Under the pieces are notes generated by a model. That model worked only from the letters and a program-made list of their open reading frames with translations, was not told the DNA's origin and did not search any database. From the NCBI GenBank assembly GCA_043769005.1, contig JAYVJV010000081.1, positions 1 through 11,488 of the forward strand: a stretch of 11,488 nt of DNA. Reading direction: 5' to 3'. The stretch's first letter is position 1; every line of letters starts with the position of its first letter. Positions 4,525-10,396 of the stretch are shown piece by piece. The position numbers and the translations under genes were made by a program. The stretch comes from JAAFIP01 sp043769005 (GTDB lineage Bacteria > Pseudomonadota > Gammaproteobacteria > Burkholderiales > Burkholderiaceae_C).

Positions 4525-7376
4525 CCCGTATTGCGCAGCCCCGCTGCAATGCCGTTGATGCTGATATGGATGCCGCGCTGCACGCGCTCGTCGCGGTCTT
4601 GCTCTTTGGTGCCGTGCCGGTAACGGCGGATCAGCTCGATCTGCAAGTGGTGCAGCGGGTCAATGTAGGGAAAGCGGTGCTGGATGCTGCGCGCCAATGA
4701 CGGGTTGTTGGCCAGGCGGCTCTTTTCGCCTGTGATCCAGGCCAGTGCATGGACGGTGCGATGCCATTCGGCTTCGATACTGGAGAGTATTTTTTTGCGC
4801 AGGCGGGCATCGGGCACGAGCTCTGCGTAGCGGGAGGCCAGAGCCAGGTCGGACTTGGCAATCACCATGTCCATGTTGGACAGCAGGGTCTTGAAAAAGG
4901 GCCAGTCTTGCTGCATTTTTTGTAGCTGCTTACGCTTGTCTTCATTGGGCTTGGTGTTGTTTTGTTCAATAAACTCCGCTACCGCACTGCCAAAGCCGTA
5001 CCAGCCCGGTAGGGTCAGGCGGCACTGGCCCCAGCTAAAGCTCCAGGGGATGGCGCGCAGGTCTTCGATGCGCTGGCTGGGTTTGCGGCTGGCGGGGCGC
5101 GAGCCGATGTTCAGGCCCGCGATCTCGCGCAGCGGGGTGGCGGCAAAAAAGTAGTCGGTAAAGCCAGGGGTTTCGTACACCAGCTTGCGGTAGGCCTGCA
5201 TGCTCAAGCGGCTCAGTTCGGTGGCCGCGTCCATAAAACTTTGTGGTGCGGTCTTGGTGGGCATCAAGAGCGTGGCCTCCAGCGTGGCGGCTACCAGCGT
5301 TTCCAGATTGCGACGGCCGATCTCGGGATTGGCGTATTTGGAGGCGATGACCTCGCCTTGCTCCGTAACGCGGATCTGTCCACGCACAGTGCCTGGGGGC
5401 TGCGCCAAGATGGCCTGGTGGCTGGGGCCACCGCCCCGGCCTACCGTGCCGCCCCGGCCATGGAACATTCGTAAAGCAATTGGAGCGGACATAGTAGCCC
5501 CCACGCTTTGTGCATTGATTTCATCAAACAAGGCCACCAACGCAATCTCGGCGCGGTACAGCTCCCAGTTGCTGGTGAAAATGCCGCCATCTTTGTTGCT
5601 GTCGCTGTAACCCAGCATCACATCCTGCTCGGGCGTGCCGGGCAGCGCGCCTTCTTGTGCAGAGCGGCGCACCAGGTTGGCGATGCCGGGTAGGGCGTAA
5701 AAATCGCGCATGATGGGCGCAGCGTTGCGCAGATCCTGGATAGTTTCAAACAAAGGCACAACGATCAATTCAGCGCTGCATTCGCCGTCCAGCGTGCCGT
5801 GCATCAGCCCGACTTCTTTTTGCAGCAGCAGCACCTCCAGCAGGTCGCTCACGCTCTCGGTGTGGCTGATGATGTAGTGCAAGATGGCGGCGCTGCCAAA
5901 GCGCTTACGCGCCAGGGCTGCGGCTTCAAAAATAGCCAGTTCGGCCTGGGTATGCACGCTGTAGGGCGCGCCCACCACACGCAAGGGCCGGGTATCGTTG
6001 AGTAATTGCAGCAACAACGTGCGTTTGGCGGCTTCGTCCAAAGCAAAATAGTGCGGGGCCAGCCGCGCGGTAGCTAGCAGCTCGGCTACCACCTCTTCGT
6101 GTTTATCCGAGCTTTGGCGCAGGTCTACTGTGGCCAGGTGAAAGCCAAACACCTGCACGGCACGCAGCAGGCCCGACAAGCGCATGCCCACCAAATGTGC
6201 CCCGTTGGTGGCCAGCAGCGAAGCCTCGATCACCCGCAGATCAGCCAAAAACTCTGCAGCGCTGGCGTAGGGGTTTTGGGGTGGCACGGCGTGGCGCGCG
6301 GCCTCGGTGCCCGTCAGGGCCAGCAAGGTGGCAGCCAGGCGAGCGTACACGCCGATCAGGGCGCGGCGGTAGGGCTCGTCCAGGCGGTGCTCGCTCACAT
6401 CGGGCGACTGGTCGGCCAGCACCTGCATGGCCGGTGTCATGCCCACCAGCATCAGCGAGACCGACAGCTCGGCACCCAACAGATGCACCTCGGTCAGGTA
6501 GTGCCTTAGCGCCACCTCGGCCTGGCGCTTGAGCGCGTGGCCGAGGGTAGCGGCGTTCACATTGGGGTTGCCATCGCGGTCGCCACCGATCCAGTTGCCC
6601 ATGCGAAAGAAGGCAGCATCGACCTTGCCCACGCGCTCTTCGATATCGGCATACAGCTTGGGGATTTCGCGTAAAAAGGTCGCCTCGTAATAGCTCAGTG
6701 CATTTTCTATCTCGTCCGACACGGTGAGTTTGGTATAGCGCAGCAGGCGGGTTTGCCATAGCTGGGTGACGCGGGCGCGCAGTTGGGCATCGAGCTGTTG
6801 GCGCTCGCGTGCTAACAAATCAGGAGCGTCTCGGTCTGCCAATAGCTGGGCGATGGCGCGCTCTGCATCCAATATGCTTTTGCGCTGCACCTCAGTCGGG
6901 TGGGCGGTGAGTACGGGCGAGATGTAGGCCTGCGAAAGGGTCTGGGCGATGGATATGCTGCTGTGGCCAGCCGCTTGCAGGCGCTGGAAAGCCGCGTCCA
7001 GGCTGCCCGCCTGCACATCGCCCCGACGCTCATGCACGACACGGCGGCGGATGTGGTGGCGGTCTTCCGCCAAGTTAGCCAAATGGCTGAAATAGGTGAA
7101 TGCGCGAATCACACTGACGGTTTGCGCGTTGCTCAGGGTTTTGAGCAGTTTTTTCAGGCCCTCATGGGCCACCACGTCGGCATCGCGGCGAAAGGCCACG
7201 CTGAGTTTGCGGATTTTTTCTACCAACTCATACGCGGCTGCGCCGTCTTGCTCGCGGATGACCTCACCCAGGATGCTGCCCAGCAGCCGGATGTCGTCTA
7301 GCAAAGGGCGCTCTTTGTCGTTTTTACTGACGGGCTTGGATGCGGTGGGGGTTAAGGATGAATTCATGCCCGCCAT
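4521..7376 (-). CDS. ppc: Phosphoenolpyruvate carboxylase
   Basis: This cytosolic enzyme carboxylates PEP with bicarbonate to oxaloacetate, replenishing the TCA cycle. At 951 residues it is longer than the E. coli enzyme (883). Signatures are VLTAHPTEVQRKS (catalytic His159), GNWIGGDRDGNPNV, VDLRQSSDKHEEVV, MLGYSDSNKDGG (Lys595), the FHGRGGTVGRGGG loop (638-650), VTEQGEVI, SRPASRK, and the C-terminal block NGIAAGLRNTG. The family normally ends in this NGIAAG(L/M)RNTG block, so the gene is complete. Residues 620-633 look like an insertion of about 11 residues just before the FHGRGG loop, compared with my memory of E. coli Ppc. Residues 811-822 overlap an interspersed repeat. M1 (7376) or M4 (7367) could be the start, since neither has a clear Shine-Dalgarno sequence. 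The stop overlaps the helicase stop. No allosteric site was assessed. Confidence 0.97.
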   Translation of the reverse strand: MAGMNSSLTPTASKPVSKNDKERPLLDDIRLLGSILGEVIREQDGAAAYELVEKIRKLSVAFRRDADVVAHEGLKKLLKTLSNAQTVSVIRAFTYFSHLANLAEDRHHIRRRVVHERRGDVQAGSLDAAFQRLQAAGHSSISIAQTLSQAYISPVLTAHPTEVQRKSILDAERAIAQLLADRDAPDLLARERQQLDAQLRARVTQLWQTRLLRYTKLTVSDEIENALSYYEATFLREIPKLYADIEERVGKVDAAFFRMGNWIGGDRDGNPNVNAATLGHALKRQAEVALRHYLTEVHLLGAELSVSLMLVGMTPAMQVLADQSPDVSEHRLDEPYRRALIGVYARLAATLLALTGTEAARHAVPPQNPYASAAEFLADLRVIEASLLATNGAHLVGMRLSGLLRAVQVFGFHLATVDLRQSSDKHEEVVAELLATARLAPHYFALDEAAKRTLLLQLLNDTRPLRVVGAPYSVHTQAELAIFEAAALARKRFGSAAILHYIISHTESVSDLLEVLLLQKEVGLMHGTLDGECSAELIVVPLFETIQDLRNAAPIMRDFYALPGIANLVRRSAQEGALPGTPEQDVMLGYSDSNKDGGIFTSNWELYRAEIALVALFDEINAQSVGATMSAPIALRMFHGRGGTVGRGGGPSHQAILAQPPGTVRGQIRVTEQGEVIASKYANPEIGRRNLETLVAATLEATLLMPTKTAPQSFMDAATELSRLSMQAYRKLVYETPGFTDYFFAATPLREIAGLNIGSRPASRKPSQRIEDLRAIPWSFSWGQCRLTLPGWYGFGSAVAEFIEQNNTKPNEDKRKQLQKMQQDWPFFKTLLSNMDMVIAKSDLALASRYAELVPDARLRKKILSSIEAEWHRTVHALAWITGEKSRLANNPSLARSIQHRFPYIDPLHHLQIELIRRYRHGTKEQDRDERVQRGIHISINGIAAGLRNTG
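4911..4950 (+). repeat. Interspersed TAGCTGCTT repeat, copy 3 (in ppc)
   Basis: The core GTAGCTGCTTACGCT at 4922-4936 is identical over 15 bases to the rne copy. It is preceded by a T-rich run (GCATTTTTT) and followed by TTGTCTTCATTGGGCTTGG. The TTGGGCT matches the far end of the helicase copy. On the ppc strand it is read as NEDKRKQLQKMQ (residues 811-822), a different phase from the other copies. It falls in the variable linker between GWYGFGSAV and WPFFKTLLSNMDM, where length differences are tolerated. Confidence 0.65.
5490..5520 (+). repeat. Possible degenerate TAGCTGCTT repeat in ppc
   Basis: CATAGTAGCCCCCACGCTT followed by TGTGCATTGATT aligns loosely with the repeat family: TAGC, then ACGCTT, then ATTG at matching spacing. 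The middle of the core is lost. It coincides with an extra segment of PEP carboxylase (residues 620-630, INAQSVGATMS) just ahead of the FHGRGG loop. That coincidence is the main reason to list it. Confidence 0.3.
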
Positions 7377-7422
7377 GCTAGCATCAGCAGACCATTTAGA
7401 TTACCGAGCCGTTACCAGTGAT
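7377..7422. promoter_or_regulatory. Divergent ppc / hemC intergenic region
   Basis: Only 46 bp separate the outward-facing starts of ppc (minus strand, 7376) and hemC (plus strand, 7423). The stretch is AT-richer than both genes. On the minus strand TAATCT (7398-7403) is a possible -10 box for ppc, with no good -35. I see no convincing promoter for hemC, so its -35/-10 may lie within the first codons of ppc. No operator-like palindrome stands out. Both genes start without a clear Shine-Dalgarno sequence. Confidence 0.4.
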
Positions 7423-8325
7423 ATGAAAATAGTGATAGCCACCCGTGAAAGCCGCCTGGCACTGTGGCAGGCCGAGCATGTGCGCTCGCGCCTGAGTGCG
7501 TTGGGCCACAGCGTAAGCCTGTTACCCATGACGACCCAGGGTGACCAAATATTAGACCGCTCTTTGAGCAAAGTGGGTGGCAAAGGCCTGTTTGTGAAGG
7601 AGCTGGAAACCGCCCTCGAGGACGGCCGCGCCGACATCGCCGTGCATTCCCTGAAAGACGTGCCGATGGAAATGCCCACCGGCTTTGCGCTGGCCTGCGT
7701 AATGCAGCGCGAAGACCCGCGCGACGCGCTGGTGTCGCCGCACTATGCCTCGCTAGAGGCTTTGCCCCAGGGCGCTGTGGTAGGCACCTCCAGCCTGCGC
7801 CGGGTGGTGCTACTGCAGGCGCTGCGGCCCGACTTGCATATCGCCCCTTTGCGTGGCAACCTGGACACGCGGCTGCGCAAGCTGGACGAAGGGCAGTATG
7901 CGGCCATTGTGCTGGCCGCTGCTGGGCTTAAACGCCTGGGACTGGCTGCGCGCATTGCGCAGACTTTTGAGCCTGCGCAGATGCTGCCCGCCGCTGGGCA
8001 AGGTGCGCTGGGGATCGAGGTGTGTACCGGGCGCGCCGACCTGGTGCAGGCGCTGGCACCGCTGGCGCACACACCCACCTGGACAGCAGTAAGCGCCGAG
8101 CGCGAGGTGAGCCGCGCCATGGGGGGCAGTTGCTCCATGCCGCTGGCGGCGTATGCTGTGTGGCAGGATGCGCAGCTGCATTTGCGCGCGGCCTACGGCG
8201 ACCCTGAGGGCCAGCGTGCGTTGGCGCACGCGCAGGCCACAGCGCCCTGCACGGACCACGCGCAAGCCAGAGCCCTGGGCGCGCAGGTAGCGGTGCACCT
8301 ACAGGCAGCGGTGCAGCGCGCTTGA
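7423..8325 (+). CDS. hemC: Porphobilinogen deaminase (hydroxymethylbilane synthase)
   Basis: The cytosolic enzyme polymerises four porphobilinogen molecules into hydroxymethylbilane, the precursor of all tetrapyrroles. The product is 300 residues, close to the usual length. Diagnostic segments are the N-terminal IATRESRLALWQAEHV, DRSLSKVGGKGLFVKELE, HSLKDVPME with the catalytic Asp79, GTSSLRR, LRGNLDTRLRKLDEG, LPAAGQGALGIEV, and AEREVSRAMGGSCSMPLAAYA. Cys237 is the expected attachment site of the dipyrromethane cofactor. The start ATG 7423 is chosen because family similarity begins at its second residue. The frame stays open upstream only because it runs antisense to ppc. It is the first gene of a hemCDXY cluster, 28 bp ahead of hemD. 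Confidence 0.97.
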   Translation: MKIVIATRESRLALWQAEHVRSRLSALGHSVSLLPMTTQGDQILDRSLSKVGGKGLFVKELETALEDGRADIAVHSLKDVPMEMPTGFALACVMQREDPRDALVSPHYASLEALPQGAVVGTSSLRRVVLLQALRPDLHIAPLRGNLDTRLRKLDEGQYAAIVLAAAGLKRLGLAARIAQTFEPAQMLPAAGQGALGIEVCTGRADLVQALAPLAHTPTWTAVSAEREVSRAMGGSCSMPLAAYAVWQDAQLHLRAAYGDPEGQRALAHAQATAPCTDHAQARALGAQVAVHLQAAVQRA

Positions 8326-8353
8326 GCGACCAGCCTTGTACCTCCGCGCGGCC

Positions 8354-9202
8354 ATGCCCACCCCCCAGCGCGTGATCGTCACCCGCCCAGCCGGGCAGGC
8401 GCAGCCGTGGTTGCAGGCGTTGGCCAGCCAGGGCTTTGCGGTCGACAGTTTTCCGCTAATCGAGATTGCCGATGCGCTGATGCCGCCGCAGCGCCGGGCC
8501 TTGCAGGGGCGGGTGTTTGCTGCGGGTGAGTTTGACGTGTGCATGTGGGTCAGCGCCAATGCGGTGGCCTTCTTTTTTATGCAAAATCAGGCTGCAGACC
8601 AACAAAATACTGCGCAAGCAGCTCCTGAATTTATAGCGGATGGCGGCTTCCAGTCCACCAGCGCGCTGCGCCACTGGGCTACCGGGCCGGGCACGGTAGC
8701 CGCTTTGCAGCAGCAGGGCATTGCGCCAGGCCAGATTGACGCGCCCGATGCCAGCGCGGCGCAGTGGGATGCGGAGGCGCTGTGGCGCTGCGTGGCACCG
8801 CAGGTGTGTAGCGGCACACGGGTCCTGGTGCTGCGCGGGATGGACGTAGGCACCCCCCCGGCCAGCCGCGACTGGCTGGCCCAGCAGCTGCGGGCTGCGG
8901 GCGCTGTGGTGGAGTTTGCCGCCGTGTACCAGCGGCGTGCGCCGCAGTTCAGCGCTGCGCAGGTGCAGTGGGCCGAGCAGGCCGCGCAGGATGGCAGCGT
9001 CTGGGTGTTTAGCAGCGCGCAAGCCATTGCGCATTTGCCGCAGATCACGGCGGCGCAGGGCGCAAGTGCGTGGAGCCAGGCGCGCTGCGTGGCCACCCAC
9101 CCGCGCATTGCGCAGGCCGCCCAGGCTGCGGGTTTTGCTGTTGTTTGCACGTCACGCCCCACCGTGCAGGATGTTGCCCAGTCTATAAAATCACTCGCAT
9201 GA
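8354..9202 (+). CDS. hemD: Uroporphyrinogen-III synthase
   Basis: The enzyme cyclises hydroxymethylbilane to uroporphyrinogen III with inversion of ring D, acting directly after HemC. The product is 282 residues. Typical segments are VIVTRPAGQAQPWLQAL at the N-terminus, WVSANAVAFF, ATGPGTVAAL, RVLVLRGMDVG, VYQRR, WVFSSAQAIAHL and ATHPRIAQAAQAAGF. These correspond to the two linked alpha/beta domains of this weakly conserved family. Residues about 80-100, between SANAVAFFF and WATGPGT, look like an inserted loop. Part of this (QQNTAQAAPEFIA) is encoded by an interspersed repeat. ATG 8354 is preferred over the in-frame TTG 8336 because homology begins with TPQRVIVTRP, although neither has a good Shine-Dalgarno sequence. 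The stop overlaps the hemX start (ATGA). Confidence 0.93.
   Translation: MPTPQRVIVTRPAGQAQPWLQALASQGFAVDSFPLIEIADALMPPQRRALQGRVFAAGEFDVCMWVSANAVAFFFMQNQAADQQNTAQAAPEFIADGGFQSTSALRHWATGPGTVAALQQQGIAPGQIDAPDASAAQWDAEALWRCVAPQVCSGTRVLVLRGMDVGTPPASRDWLAQQLRAAGAVVEFAAVYQRRAPQFSAAQVQWAEQAAQDGSVWVFSSAQAIAHLPQITAAQGASAWSQARCVATHPRIAQAAQAAGFAVVCTSRPTVQDVAQSIKSLA
8596..8638 (-). repeat. Interspersed TAGCTGCTT repeat, copy 4 (in hemD)
   Basis: Read on the minus strand, this is GCTATAAATTCAGGAGCTGC followed by TTGCGCAGTATTTTGTTGGTCTG. It shares GCGCAAGCAGCT (plus strand, 8612-8623) exactly with the helicase copy, and most of the flanking bases agree. It encodes HemD residues 83-95, read in the same phase as in the helicase. 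The stretch is AT-rich inside an otherwise GC-rich gene and contains an ATA codon. Confidence 0.8.
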
Positions 9203-10383
9203 ACGAGCCCACCGCAACCCAGGCCAACGCAGCCGCCGATACGCAGGCCACGCCTGCACCAGCGCTGGCAGCCGACGCGCCAGGGCTTGCGACTGCGCCT
9301 CTTCCAGCGCCTGCCTGGCCTCGGAGCACTATTCTTTTAATAGCTGCTTGCGCACTATCTATATTGATTAGCGGCCTTTTATGGTCTAAATTGAGCCATA
9401 TCCAGGAAACTCTGGCCAGACAAAGTGCGGACACCTCGGCGCAGTCGGTGGAGGCCAAAACACTGGCCAAAGCCGCCCAGGATGCTGTGCGCGAGACGAC
9501 GACCCGCCAAAGCGTGATGGAGGCCAAGCTGGGCGAAGTGGCCCTGCAACGCACGCAGTTGGAAGAGCTGATGCAAAGCCTGTCGCGCTCGCGCGATGAA
9601 AACCTGGTGGTTGATTTTGAATCGGCATTGCGGCTGGCCCAGCAACAGGCGCAGCTTACCGGCAGTGCCGAGCCGCTGCTGGCAGCGCTTCGCTCGGCTG
9701 ACCAGCGTTTGCAGCGGGCCGCGCAGCCGCGTCTCAACCCGCTGCAGCGCGCGATTGCGAAAGACATGGACCGCATCAAGGCGGCCAGCCTGACGGACGT
9801 GCCGGTGTTGCTGATCAAGCTCGACGAGCTGGTGCGGCTGGCTGATGAGCTGCCGCTGGCCAATGCCATGCCGGTCAGCGGCGCGGCGCGGGTGGCGCCA
9901 GCTCCGTTGCCCACTGCATCCGCCCCATCGGCAGGGCGCGTACCCGCTTCTGCGCCGCTGGCCGCCAGTTCGGCTGTGGCCACACCGGTTGAAAAACTGC
10001 TCGCCTACCTGACGCCAGCCGCCTGGTTCCAGAGCATCCTGAACAGCGTGAAGAGCGAAGCGGGCAAACTGCTGCGCGTCAGCCGCATCGAGCAACCCGA
10101 AGCGGCCTTGCTGGCGCCCGAGCAGGCGTTTTTCCTGCGCGAGAACCTCAAACTGCGGCTGCTGAATGCGCGCCTGTCGTTGTTGTCGCGGCAAACGGAG
10201 ACCGCGCGCAGCGACCTGGTGGCTGCAAACGCCTGGCTGCTCAAGTATTTCGATGCCGGCTCGCGCAAAACCCAGCTGGCCGCGCAGTCGTTACAGCAAA
10301 TCCAGAGCCAGCTCAAGACCAGCGAGTTGCCGCGCCTGGACGACACGATGACCGCACTGGCCACCGCTGCGGCGGGGCGATAG
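9199..10383 (+). CDS. hemX: HemX-type membrane protein (uroporphyrinogen-III C-methyltransferase-like annotation)
   Basis: HemX is a bitopic inner-membrane protein found between hemD and hemY. It is often annotated as a uroporphyrinogen-III methyltransferase, but I see no SAM-binding signature here. Its role is probably structural or regulatory in haem synthesis. Of 394 residues, 1-43 form an Ala/Pro-rich cytoplasmic segment and 44-64 one transmembrane helix (TILLIAACALSILISGL and on). Residues 65-135 are coiled-coil-like, with QETLARQSAD and AKLGEVALQRTQLEELMQSL. The HemX domain follows (FESALRLAQQQAQLTGSAEPLLAALRSAD written in part: ESALRLAQQQAQL), then an Ala/Pro-rich linker at 222-264 and a helical C-terminus (FFLRENLKLRLLNARLSLLSR). 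ATG 9199 overlaps the hemD stop by 4 bp, so translation is probably coupled. The transmembrane helix is encoded by an interspersed repeat. Confidence 0.9.
   Translation: MNEPTATQANAAADTQATPAPALAADAPGLATAPLPAPAWPRSTILLIAACALSILISGLLWSKLSHIQETLARQSADTSAQSVEAKTLAKAAQDAVRETTTRQSVMEAKLGEVALQRTQLEELMQSLSRSRDENLVVDFESALRLAQQQAQLTGSAEPLLAALRSADQRLQRAAQPRLNPLQRAIAKDMDRIKAASLTDVPVLLIKLDELVRLADELPLANAMPVSGAARVAPAPLPTASAPSAGRVPASAPLAASSAVATPVEKLLAYLTPAAWFQSILNSVKSEAGKLLRVSRIEQPEAALLAPEQAFFLRENLKLRLLNARLSLLSRQTETARSDLVAANAWLLKYFDAGSRKTQLAAQSLQQIQSQLKTSELPRLDDTMTALATAAAGR
9328..9383 (+). repeat. Interspersed TAGCTGCTT repeat, copy 5 (encodes HemX transmembrane helix)
   Basis: ACTATTCTTTTAATAGCTGC followed by TTGCGCACTATCTATATTGA and TTAGCGGCCTTTTATGG. 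The core TAGCTGCTTGCGCA is at 9341-9354. This is the most AT-rich part of the gene, with TTA, ATA, CTA and TCT codons that are scarce elsewhere in the window. It is translated as TILLIAACALSILISGL (residues 44-60), the single transmembrane span of HemX. The downstream TTAGCGGCCTTTT part is not shared with the other copies here. I recall similar AGCGCTAGAGGCC-like continuations in related genomes but cannot verify this. Confidence 0.75.
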
Positions 10384-10396
10384 GGCCAGCCTCAGC

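Noticed and set aside
4535..4547. Hairpin GCAGC-CCC-GCTGC just past the helicase stop as its terminator
   Set aside because: There is no T-tract on either side, and the bases encode the conserved Ppc C-terminus (IAAGLRNTG), which explains them.
3893..4558. Plus-strand frame overlapping the helicase tail
   Set aside because: It is an Ala/Val/Thr-rich shadow of the Arg/Gly-rich codons in another frame and matches nothing I recognise.
6811..6852. GCTAACAAATCAGGAGCGTCT region in ppc (partial: GCTAACAAATCAGGAGC) as another repeat copy
   Set aside because: The left part resembles the hemD copy, but the GCTGCTTGCGC core is missing and the protein region has normal family length, so chance or protein conservation explains it.
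7096..7422. 109-codon upstream extension of the hemC frame
   Set aside because: It runs antisense through the ppc N-terminus, and HemC homology begins right after ATG 7423. The extension has no HemC-like residues.
9184..9191. TATAAAAT just before the hemX start as a -10 box
   Set aside because: No acceptable -35 lies 15-19 bp upstream, and a start there would give a leaderless mRNA. Coupling with hemD through the ATGA overlap is simpler.
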